DNA of 64,000 nt from Paracoccus mutanolyticus (GTDB lineage Bacteria; Pseudomonadota; Alphaproteobacteria; Rhodobacterales; Rhodobacteraceae): NCBI RefSeq assembly GCF_003285265.1, contig NZ_CP030239.1, forward strand, positions 1,364,001-1,428,000, written 5' to 3'. Both the position numbers and the translations under genes were made by a program. Numbering within the stretch: the stretch's first letter is position 1; each line of letters begins with the position of its first letter. The notes beneath the pieces are model-generated. The model saw nothing but the letters and a program-made list of their open reading frames with translations, made no database searches and was not told the DNA's origin. This document shows, piece by piece, positions 28,707-36,579 of the stretch.

Positions 28707-29452
28707 ATGCGCCTGTTCCAATCCCTGATCGCCGCCGCCCTGGTCGCGCTGGCCCCCGCCGCCCAGGCCGACGAGATCACCGTCTTTGCCGCCGCCAGCC
28801 TCAAGGACGCCTTGGATCAGATCGCCGCCGACTGGCAGAAGTCGCACGCCGATACGGTGGTGATTTCCTATGCCGGCAGTTCGAAACTGGCCAAGCAGAT
28901 CCAGGAGGGCGCGCCGGCCGATCTGTTCATCTCGGCCTCGAGCCAGTGGATGGACGCGGTCGAGACATCGGGCGATATCGACGCCGCGACCCGGCTGGAC
29001 CTTCTGGGCAATACGCTGGTCCTGGTCGGCACCGGCCAGCCGGCCGCCGCGCCGGTCGAAGACCTGCCGACCCTGCTGGGCGAGCGCAAGCTGGCCTGGC
29101 TGATGGAACGGATGCTGGGGGCCGGAACTGGCGCTGACCCCATCTGGGCTATGAGGCCGGTGCGGTGCCGCCAGCCGAACAGAGCAACCGCCGGAACGGG
29201 GTTGCGGCGAAGCGCGTGAAGGGTTCGGACGGCGAGGTGCCGCTTGGCTTCGTCTATGGCAGCGACGCGGTGGCCGAAAAGGGCGTCGGCGTGGTCGCGA
29301 CCTTCCCGGCCGACAGCCACGCGCCGATCACCTATCCCGCCGCCGTTACCAAGGCCGCCGACACGCCGCAGGCCAAGCTGTTCCTGGACAGCCTGAAGCA
29401 GGACCCGGCGCGGTCCATCTTTCAGGCGCAGGGCTTTACCGTCGCGGAATAA
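28707..29452 (+). pseudogene. modA: Molybdate-binding protein ModA with an IS256-type patch
   Basis: ATG 28707; a signal peptide ends in APAAQA. The ModA start is intact: ITVFAAASLKDALDQIA, YAGSSKLAKQIQEGAPADLF, and LLGNTLVLVGT. After LLGERKLA the sequence becomes IS256 transposase (LMERMLGA...), then ModA resumes, in another frame, at GEVPLGFVYGSDAVAEKG and continues ITYPAAVTKAADTPQA to the TAA at 29450-29452. About 40-50 residues of ModA are replaced. The protein cannot be made as written. ModA would capture molybdate in the periplasm for ModBC. Confidence 0.82.
29099..29222 (+). mobile_element. IS256-family transposase fragment inside modA
   Basis: Read in pieces this encodes LMERMLGA, then PPAEQSNRRNGVAAKR and VK, part of the N-terminal region of Mutator/IS256-type transposases. 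The same ~120 bp occurs at 40550-40668 with only a few indels. No inverted ends, target duplication or DDE catalytic part is present. Confidence 0.75.
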
Positions 29453-29457
29453 GGCCG

Positions 29458-30138
29458 GTGTGGGACTGGCTGGGACCGCAGGAATGGCAGGCCGTCGCGC
29501 TGTCCTTGCGGGTGTCGCTGGTGGCGGCGCTCGTCAGCCTGCCATTCGCCATCGCCATCGCCTGGCTGCTGGCGCGGCGCAGCTTTCCCGGCCATGACCT
29601 GCTCAGCGGGCTGGTGCATCTGCCCCTGATCCTGCCGCCGGTGGTCACCGGCTATCTGCTGCTGGTGACCATGGGCACGCGCGGGCCCATCGGCAGCCTG
29701 CTGGAGCCCCTGGGCATCGTCTTTGCCTTTCGCTGGACCGGGGCGGCGCTGGCCGCCGCCATCATGGCCTTTCCGCTGATGGTGCGCTCGATCCGGCTGG
29801 GGTTCGAGGCGGTGGACCCGCGCCTGGAACAGGCCGCCGCCACCCTGGGGGCGCCGCGGCCCTGGATCTTTCTGACCGTGACCCTGCCCCTGATCCTGCC
29901 GGCGTTGCTGGCCGGGGTCACGCTGGGCTTTGCCAAGGCGATGGGCGAATTCGGCGCCACCATCACCTTCGTGTCGAACATCCCCGGCCAGACCCAGACC
30001 ATGCCTTCGGCCATCTATGCGCTGCTTTCGACCCCCTCGGGCGAGGGGCCGGCGATGCGGCTGGTGCTGATCTCGGTCGCGATCGCGCTGGCGGCGGTGC
30101 TGGTGTCGGAATTCCTGGCCCGGCGGATGGCGCGATGA
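29458..30138 (+). CDS. modB: Molybdate ABC transporter permease
   Basis: GTG 29458 starts 5 bp after the modA stop. The 226-residue inner-membrane protein shows several spans (LRVSLVAALVSLPFAIAIA, LIFLPLILPPVVTG-like LVHLPLILPPVVTGYLLL) and the EAA loop AAATLGAPRPWIFLTVTLPL, then AKAMGEFGATITFVSNIPG, strongly conserved in ModB. Its TGA overlaps the ATG of modC. No frameshift. Confidence 0.92.
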   Translation: MWDWLGPQEWQAVALSLRVSLVAALVSLPFAIAIAWLLARRSFPGHDLLSGLVHLPLILPPVVTGYLLLVTMGTRGPIGSLLEPLGIVFAFRWTGAALAAAIMAFPLMVRSIRLGFEAVDPRLEQAAATLGAPRPWIFLTVTLPLILPALLAGVTLGFAKAMGEFGATITFVSNIPGQTQTMPSAIYALLSTPSGEGPAMRLVLISVAIALAAVLVSEFLARRMAR

Positions 30139-31174
30139 GCCTGTCCGTCGCCTATCGCCACCGCTTTCCCGGCCTGTCGCCGGAGGGGCGTTCCAGGCGC
30201 CGCCCGGGATGACGGCGCTGCTCGGCCCCTCGGGCTGCGGCAAGACCACCACGATCGCATCCTGGGGCTTCTGCGCCCCGCCGCGGCCGCATCGCGCTGG
30301 GGGACCGGGTGCTGTTCGACGACCAGACCGACCTGTCGCCGCAGGCGCGCCGCATCGGCTGCGTGTTCCAGGACGCGCGGCTGTTTCCGCACATGACGGT
30401 GACAGCGAACCTGCGCTATTCCGCGCGCTGGCGGCGCGACGCCGCGCGGGATTTCGACCGCGTCGTGCAGATGCTGGGCCTGGGCGCTCTGCTGAACCGC
30501 CGCCCCGCGACGCTGTCGGGGGGCGAGCGCCAGCGCGTCGCCATCGGCCGGGCGCTGCTGTCGGACCCGGCGCTTTTGGTGCTGGACGAGCCCCTTGCCG
30601 CGCTGGACGAGGACCGCAAGGCCGAGATCATGCCCTGGCTGGAACGCCTGCGCGACGATGTCCGCCTGCCGATCCTTTACGTCAGCCATTCCGTCCCCGA
30701 GGTGCTGCGGCTGGCCAATACGGTGGTCCTGATGCAGGCCGGCCGCACCGTCCACAGCGGCCCGCTGGCCGATGTGCTGGCCGACCCCGACCTGGCCCCC
30801 GGCTGGGCGCGCGCGAGGCCGGGGCGCTGATCGCGGCGCGGGTCGAGGCGACCGAGCCCGACGGGCTGGTCCGCGTCGCCACCGCCGCCGGCCCGATGCT
30901 GCTGCCGGGGATCGAGGCGCGGCCCGGCCACGCGCTGCGGCTGCGCATCCTGGCGCATGAGGTGATCCTGTCGCGCGACCCGCCGCAGGGCCTGTCGGCG
31001 CTGAACACCCTACCCGCCACCGTGACGCGCATCGACGGCGGGCTTGTGCAACTGTCCCTGGGCCCCGAGCGGATGCTGGCCCAGGTTACGCCCCGCTCGG
31101 TCCAGGCCCTGGGCCTGAAACCGGGAAGCCCCTGCCACGCCATCGTGAAGTCGGTCTCGGTCCTGCCGAGCTGA
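30135..31174 (+). CDS. modC: Molybdate ABC transporter ATPase (at least three frameshifts)
   Basis: ATG 30135 sits in an ATGA overlap with modB. The start MSLSVAYRHRFPG, Walker A (ALLGPSGCGKTTT) and the main body (VLFDDQTDLSPQARRIG, Q-loop VFQDARLFPHM) are in different frames. The signature is ATLSGGERQRVAIGRALL, Walker B LLVLDEPLAALDEDR and switch His YVSHSVPEV. After a further shift near 30815 the C-terminal Mop/TOBE domain reads NTLPATVTRIDGG to the TGA at 31174. Restored length is about 345 residues. Losses lie in GC runs, so sequence error is likely. Confidence 0.85.
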
Positions 31175-31280
31175 CCCGCGCCGGCTTCCGCGCAATTTGA
31201 GGCACTATGCCTTTGGCGGCAGGGCGATCTTACGTTACCACTGGTGGTTGTCCATAGTACCGCACAGCGTAGGTGTCCCG

Positions 31281-32186
31281 ATGAATGTGTCCTCGGCCAA
31301 TATCGCCCTGACGATCCTGAAGAATGACCAGGCCTCGCTGTCGACGCCGGCAAAGGCGGTGGACAAGGTGGTCGCCGCATCCAAGGTCGCCACGGTCCCG
31401 AGTGTGGACAGATATGTTCCAAACGATGCCGCCCCATCGGGCGAAACGTCGATGCTCGATACTCTAACGGCCAAGCTTGTCGAGGTAAGTAACGGCCTCA
31501 GTGATGGCTCGATCAGTCCCTTCGACCCCGAGGCCGTAGAAGTGACCGGGAGCGTGAAAGTCTTCAATCAATTCAACAAGGATCCGCGTCTGATCTTTGA
31601 GGGCACCTTCAGTGGGGGTATCATCGATGGCATTCCCAAGGGGGCCAAGGCAGAGCAAAGCGACGCGAACTTCCCGTCCCGTCGCGATGCAATGGTAATC
31701 GCCTATCATTATGCGAGCAAGGTGATCGACGCTGCAATGCCCACCGCGACGGCTGCCAAGCTCAAGCCCAGCCTGTTGTCGGGCAGTTGGGAATCGCTCA
31801 GGACGGCTCCCACAGGGGATTCCTTCGCTGGCTTTAATGCCTCCAAAATGGAAACCAATGCGGCCGTGCTGTCCAGCATGTTCAGCTTTGACAACACCAC
31901 CGTGACCGCAGCCGTCTACACTGGGGAATTCAACGGCTTCAGCCTGACCCACGGCACGCTGGGCAAGATCATGGATGTCTCGGCCGAGGGCGAGATCACG
32001 CTTTACGGCTCGGACGGCACCGCCTATTCGGCGGACGAATACAACGCCGCCAATGTGGACGGGGGCATCCCCCAACTGCACAACGACATGATCCGAAAGG
32101 CCGACAAGGACGAGCGGCAAGCAAAACTGCAAGCCCTGATCGACGCGTCGAAGCAGGCCAGCATGTCCCGATCCGCAACGGCGTGA
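31281..32186 (+). CDS. Hypothetical protein, lower GC than its surroundings
   Basis: I do not recognise this 301-residue protein. ATG 31281 (MNVSSANIALTILKND) is preferred to an upstream in-frame ATG at 31197 whose extra residues look non-coding. It begins with a short alpha-helical stretch and has no signal peptide or membrane span. A central region (NQFNKDPRLIFEGTFSG ... RRDAMVIAYHYASKVIDAAM) may form a domain, and the middle (SMFSFDNTTVTAAVYTGEF) is beta-rich. Its codon choice is more AT-rich and less biased than neighbours, and a transposase lies 0.7 kb away, which hints at acquisition. No function is offered. Confidence 0.65.
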   Translation: MNVSSANIALTILKNDQASLSTPAKAVDKVVAASKVATVPSVDRYVPNDAAPSGETSMLDTLTAKLVEVSNGLSDGSISPFDPEAVEVTGSVKVFNQFNKDPRLIFEGTFSGGIIDGIPKGAKAEQSDANFPSRRDAMVIAYHYASKVIDAAMPTATAAKLKPSLLSGSWESLRTAPTGDSFAGFNASKMETNAAVLSSMFSFDNTTVTAAVYTGEFNGFSLTHGTLGKIMDVSAEGEITLYGSDGTAYSADEYNAANVDGGIPQLHNDMIRKADKDERQAKLQALIDASKQASMSRSATA

Positions 32187-32283
32187 GGCCCCGCGCCTTC
32201 CCGCGCAAAATCGAGCCTTTGTCATTTGCGCCACCCCCCTTTGCCGGGCTAACATCCCCGGAAAAAGACAATGAGGGGCAGTC

Positions 32284-32865
32284 ATGAACAGGTTTCTCAA
32301 GCTCGCGATCGTCGGGCTGGTCGCCTCGTGCGGCGGCGGCGGCAGCTACAAGGCGCCGCGCAATCTGGAAAACGCCTGCGCCATCGCGGCCGAACGCCCG
32401 GCCTATATGCGTGCGATGCGGCAGACCGAGCGGCGCTGGGGCGTGCCGATCCACGTCCAGATGGCCACCATCCACCAGGAATCGAAATTCATCGGCGACG
32501 CCCGCACCCCGCACCGCTATGCACTGGGGATCATCCCGATGGGACGGCAAAGCTCGGCCTATGGCTACAGCCAGGCCATCGACGGGACCTGGGACGACTA
32601 TCGCCGTTCGACCGGCAATCGCGGCGCGCGGCGCGACAACATCCGCGACGCGACCGATTTCATGGGCTGGTACATGAACGATTCGACGCGCATCCTGGGC
32701 ATTTCCAAGCGCGACGCCGCCTCGCAATACCTGGCCTATCACGAAGGTCGGGCGGGCTTTGCCAAGGGTTCGCATCGCGGCAAGCCCTGGCTGACGGATG
32801 TGGCCTACAAGGTCGGCGCCCGGGCCCAGCTTTACGAGATGCAGCTGGCGAGCTGCAGGCGCTGA
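32284..32865 (+). CDS. Lipoprotein with lytic-transglycosylase-like (SLT) domain
   Basis: ATG 32284. A lipoprotein signal is present with lipobox LVASC (Cys at residue 16), so the protein is probably anchored in the outer membrane. The SLT-like core shows the presumed catalytic Glu in MATIHQESKFIGDA, then SSAYGYSQAIDGTWDDYR and the closing ASQYLAYHEGRAGF. It has 193 residues and is intact. It would cleave peptidoglycan strands; one substrate-side motif is close to but not identical with classical Slt, so activity is inferred. Confidence 0.82.
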   Translation: MNRFLKLAIVGLVASCGGGGSYKAPRNLENACAIAAERPAYMRAMRQTERRWGVPIHVQMATIHQESKFIGDARTPHRYALGIIPMGRQSSAYGYSQAIDGTWDDYRRSTGNRGARRDNIRDATDFMGWYMNDSTRILGISKRDAASQYLAYHEGRAGFAKGSHRGKPWLTDVAYKVGARAQLYEMQLASCRR

Positions 32866-32868
32866 GCC

Positions 32869-33839
32869 CTAGTTGATGACGAACTTCGAGGGCGGGATCG
32901 ATGGATCGAAACCCCCGGGCTCTGATGTCCAGACCTTGCAGATGTATTCGTAGGGCGTGAGGCCGCCGAGGGTCTTGAGCCTGCGCGCGAAGTTGTAGGC
33001 GGACATGAAGTCCGCAAGATGCGTCCGCAGTTGATCATGGCTGTCGTAGTGGAAGCGTTTGACGGTGGCCTCCTTGATCGTGCGGTTCATCCGTTCGAGC
33101 CTGGCCTTATTGGTCCGGTTCATCCGTTCGACCTGGCCATTGGTCCAAGGGTGTTTCACCTTGGTCAGCCGGTGATCGATGTCGTGTTCACGCATACGCG
33201 CCCGAAGATGTGCTCGAAGGCGCTGGTATCGACGCCGTTGTCGGTCAGCACAGTATGCAGCCGGTAGGGAACAGCGGCGACCAGATCGCGCAGAAACTGG
33301 GCGGCAGCCATCTTGCCGGCCTTTTCGACCAGCCGGGTGAAGGCGAACTTGCTGGTGCGGTCGATGGCCACGAAGAGATAGAGCCTGCCCTCAGCGGTTT
33401 GGACCTCGGCGATGTCGATGTGGAAGAACCCGATGGGATAGCGTTTGAAGCGCTGCCGCTTCGGCTTGTCGCCCTCGACATCGGGCAGGCGGGAAATACC
33501 ATGTCGCTGAAGGCAGCGGTGCAGCGCCGAGCGGGTCAGGTGCGGGATCGTCGGCTGCAGGGCGTAGAGGCAATCGTCCAGAGGCAACAGGGTGTGCCGC
33601 CGAAACGCGACCACCATCGCTTCCTCCTCATTCAGCACCGTTGAACGAGGCTTCTTGGGCCCGGTCTTCAGATCCTCCACTGTGGCCCGCTTACGCCATT
33701 TTGACACGGTCTTGGGGTTGATGCGCAACTCCCGGCTCAGCGTCGCGAGCGTAAGCTCCCGGTCGCGGCCGTGCTGCTCGGAAGGCGGGTAGTCGTGGCG
33801 CTCCCGTGACGAACTTGGCCCATAGAGCCATCCGCGCAT
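32869..33839 (-). mobile_element. IS481-type insertion sequence, transposase frameshifted
   Basis: The transposase runs from 33839 to 32869. N-terminal helix-turn-helix: ATLSRELRINPKTVSKW. Integrase-core acidic residues are in IGFFHIDIAEVQTAEG, VLTDNGVD and HPWTNGQVERMNRT...KEAT. A frameshift near 33190 splits it after HIFGR; the second part restarts REHDIDHRLTKVKH. The family's ERMNRT block is duplicated in tandem (ERMNRTNKARLERMNRT), adding 11 residues between the second and third catalytic residues. I could not find clear terminal inverted repeats or a target duplication. Both features suggest an inactive copy. Confidence 0.8.
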
Positions 33840-33909
33840 CGTCTTTGAGGATATTAGGTTAATCTCAAGAAAAGACTAATCTTTCCAGGAATTTTTGCCG
33901 AACCGCCGG

Positions 33910-34569
33910 TCAGGCACCGGGTCGAACGGTGCGGGCGCCAAAGATCGCGCTGCCGACGCGCACATGGGTCGCGCCCTCGGCGATGGCGGTTTCGAAATCG
34001 GCGCCCATCCCCATGGAAAGCCGCTCAGCCCTTCGCTCAGCCATCTCGCGCAGGGCGCGGAAATGTGGCTGCGGGTCCTGGTCGTCGGGGGGGATGCACA
34101 TCAGCCCGTCCAGGCGCAGGTCGAGGGCGCGGCAGGCAGCGACAAAGCCGTCCGCCTCGTCGGGCAGGATGCCGGCCTTTTGCGGCTCGCGCCCGGTGTT
34201 GACCTGCACGAACAGGCGCGGGCAGATGCCATGCGCCTGGACCTGACGGGCCAGCTTTTGCGCCAGAGAGGGGCGGTCCAGCGTGTGAATCGCATCGAAC
34301 AGCGCCAGGGCGGGCTTCAGCTTGTTGGTCTGCAGGGGGCCGATCATGTGCAGTTCGACCCCCGGATAGCGGTCGCGCCAGGCGGGCCACTTGGCCCCGG
34401 CCTCCTGCACATAGTTTTCGCCAAAGACGCGATGGCCGGCGTCCAGCACGGCCTCGACCCGGTCGGGGGGCTGGATCTTGCTGACGGCGATCAGCGTCAC
34501 CGTGCCCGGCGTGCGGTCGGCGGCCGCCTCGGCGGCACGGATGCGGGTGATGATCTTGGACAGTCCCAT
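33910..34569 (-). CDS. yggS: YggS/PROSC-family PLP-binding protein
   Basis: ATG 34569; 219 residues, intact. The PLP lysine lies in TLIAVSKIQPP, and FGENYVQEA, LHMIGPLQTNK and the phosphate-binding end THVRVGSAIFGAR are family hallmarks. These proteins keep pyridoxal phosphate in balance and have no known catalytic turnover. It is followed by a gene-poor gap and the IS element, and separated from the porin by a terminator. Confidence 0.92.
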   Translation of the reverse strand: MGLSKIITRIRAAEAAADRTPGTVTLIAVSKIQPPDRVEAVLDAGHRVFGENYVQEAGAKWPAWRDRYPGVELHMIGPLQTNKLKPALALFDAIHTLDRPSLAQKLARQVQAHGICPRLFVQVNTGREPQKAGILPDEADGFVAACRALDLRLDGLMCIPPDDQDPQPHFRALREMAERRAERLSMGMGADFETAIAEGATHVRVGSAIFGARTVRPGA

Positions 34570-34589
34570 GCGGGCAGATTTCCAAAAGA

Positions 34590-34616
34590 AAAGAGCGGGC
34601 ACAAGGCCCGCTCTTT
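34590..34616. terminator. Porin terminator (symmetrical)
   Basis: AAAGAGCGGGC and GCCCGCTCTTT form an 11-bp perfect stem with a 5-base loop and T/A runs on both sides. It ends transcription of the porin gene 21 bp past its stop; on the other strand no gene points to it. Confidence 0.9.
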
Positions 34617-34636
34617 CGCATTCCGGTTCCGAAGGA

Positions 34637-35656
34637 TCAGAACGAGAACTTGATACCGGCGTCGACCACGGTGTCGTCCAGGTAGTCGGTGTCGATGATG
34701 CCACCGGCCAGGACAGCGCCGCCGCCCAGGTCGTATTCGACGCCAATACCGAACGAGTCGAAGTCCGCATCGACGGTGCCGTCCAGCGACTCCAGTTCGT
34801 CACGACGGTAGAAGCCTTCGACCAGGATGGCGTCCATCTGGTAGGCCATGCTCAGACCATAGGTCTTTTCCAGGGTCGCGGCGACGAAGATCGGGGCAGC
34901 GGTCGGGCCCTGCTCGATTTCGAAACCTTCGTTGTCGTCATAGTCAAGGTAGACACCCTTGACGCTGAAGTTGTTGAACGAGCCCTCGGCAGCCAGGCCG
35001 ATTTCGCGGGCGTCGTCATGCTTCGAGTAGGACAGCGAGGCCCAGAAGTTCGAGCCTTCATATTTCGCAGCCAGGGCGTAAGCGGTCGAAGCGGTGTCGA
35101 TGCCCTCCGCAGGCTCGGAGCCGACAGTGGTGTACCAGCCGCGGTTCACGCCGTCCGAAGCCGAAGCGTACAGCGAGATGTTGTTGATGGTGTATTCGTA
35201 CAGGATGTTCGGACCCTGATCGATGTTCACACCATCGCCGGTCAGGAAGAACAGTTCTTCCGGATCGCCGGCGAATTCGCCGTCGGTGTAGCCGACTTCG
35301 GCCAAATCGCCGATCGCGGCTTCGGAAGCCGAAACGACGTCACCCATCGACAGCTTGCCGTAGGTGCCCGAAATCCAGACGGCGCCGGCGGTACCGCGGG
35401 CGGCCGAACGGCTGTTGTAGCCGTCGCTGTTCGAGAAGGTGTAGTTTTCCTGGTCGACGCGGAACGCACCGCCGAAGGACAGACCCGAGTCCGACTCACC
35501 CGTCAGGGTGAATTTCACGCGGGCGCGGCTGGAAAACTGCGCGTCGTTGCCGTCATAGATCACACCCATCCGGCCGTCGCCCGAGACGGCGACTTCGGCC
35601 GAGGCGAAGCCCGCCGAAAGCACCAGGGCGCTGGTGGCGAAAAGAACCTTTTTCAT
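34637..35656 (-). CDS. Rhodobacteraceae-type outer-membrane porin
   Basis: ATG 35656; a signal peptide MKKVLFATSALVLSAGFASA is followed by EVAVSGDGRMGVIYDG, the usual first strand. The 339-residue protein is beta-rich, acidic (many D/E loops) and ends VDAGIKFSF with the terminal Phe needed for outer-membrane assembly. Codon use is very regular (gac, ggc, aac), typical of a highly expressed gene. It forms a general diffusion trimer. No frameshift. A 400-bp upstream gap holds the promoter. Confidence 0.92.
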   Translation of the reverse strand: MKKVLFATSALVLSAGFASAEVAVSGDGRMGVIYDGNDAQFSSRARVKFTLTGESDSGLSFGGAFRVDQENYTFSNSDGYNSRSAARGTAGAVWISGTYGKLSMGDVVSASEAAIGDLAEVGYTDGEFAGDPEELFFLTGDGVNIDQGPNILYEYTINNISLYASASDGVNRGWYTTVGSEPAEGIDTASTAYALAAKYEGSNFWASLSYSKHDDAREIGLAAEGSFNNFSVKGVYLDYDDNEGFEIEQGPTAAPIFVAATLEKTYGLSMAYQMDAILVEGFYRRDELESLDGTVDADFDSFGIGVEYDLGGGAVLAGGIIDTDYLDDTVVDAGIKFSF

Positions 35657-36063
35657 GGTTTTCCCTCTTGTCTCTCTCGTGTGCCCCATCCCGCATGACC
35701 GGGTTGGAGTATGGGAGTTGTGTCGCGCGTTCCCGAAAGCATTGCAACGAAATCAAATCTGGCCTTCGGGTTTAACAAATCCTGTGATGCACAAGGGCCA
35801 CACCAGCCTGCGCAGACCCGGACGCCGCCCCCTTTGCCCGCGCCAAGTTCCTTGCGGGGCTCGAAATTTCCGGCCTCGCGCACGTCTCGCGCGAGTTCAC
35901 GGCGCGTAAGACAGTCGTGAGTCGCATGCCCGCCCCAGACCGGGTCGGCGGCCTGGCGGCGGGGCGCGCGGACGGCGGGGAATCGCGGGGGCGGACGGGC
36001 TCTCTTGTCGCTTGGACCGGAATTGCGCTATGGCTCGGCCAAGGACGATCCGGGGGATGACAG
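35657..36063. other. Gap of about 400 bp, porin promoter region
   Basis: No coding sequence is supported. The porin-proximal 130 bp is clearly AT-richer than the rest and must contain the porin promoter; no exact sigma-70 boxes stand out. The far part is GC-rich with no clear motif. Confidence 0.5.
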
Positions 36064-36513
36064 ATGACCAGATGCGCCGCACGGCTGACCGCCGCCCTGC
36101 TTCTGACCGCGGGGCTTGCCGCCTGCGCCGGCGGCGGCGCCCCCAGAAGCGCCGAGCCCCAGCGTCAGTCCACCCTGTGGGACCTGTTCGCGAATCGCCG
36201 CAATCCCAGCGACACGGTCGCGGTGAACAAGTATCTGTGGAACGCCAGCTTCGAGGTGCTGAACTTCCTGCCGATCCAATCCGTCGACCCCTTCACCGGG
36301 GTGATCGTCACCGGCTATGGCACGCCTCCCGGTGGCGGGCGGTCCTATCGCGCGACGATCCAGATCACCGACCCGGCGCTGGATGCGCGCTCGCTGAAGC
36401 TGTCGCTGCAGGGCGCGGGCGGTTCGGCGGTGGCGCCCGACACCGTGCGCGCGGTCGAGGATGCGATCCTGACCCGGGCGCGGCAGCTGCGGGTCGCCGA
36501 CCGCAATCTCTGA
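36064..36513 (+). CDS. DUF3576 lipoprotein
   Basis: ATG 36064; lipobox LAAC at residues 18-21, so Cys21 is lipidated and the protein is envelope-anchored. The DUF3576 core is evident: TLWDLFANRRNPSDTVAV, NKYLWNASFEVLNFLP and VIVTGYGTPPGGGRSYR. It has 149 residues, intact. It stands 66 bp upstream of leuS and lptE-holA, a Rhodobacteraceae arrangement. A role in envelope assembly is suspected but unproven. Confidence 0.85.
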   Translation: MTRCAARLTAALLLTAGLAACAGGGAPRSAEPQRQSTLWDLFANRRNPSDTVAVNKYLWNASFEVLNFLPIQSVDPFTGVIVTGYGTPPGGGRSYRATIQITDPALDARSLKLSLQGAGGSAVAPDTVRAVEDAILTRARQLRVADRNL

Positions 36514-36579
36514 CCCGGCTGGACCTGCCTTCGCGCAGCGGCTAATACCCTGCGGGCAATCTGATGCCCGGAGGTTCCC

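Noticed and set aside
34478..35698. Long plus-strand frame opposite the porin
   Set aside because: The porin on the minus strand has a signal peptide, terminator and C-terminal Phe; the opposite frame has no family features.
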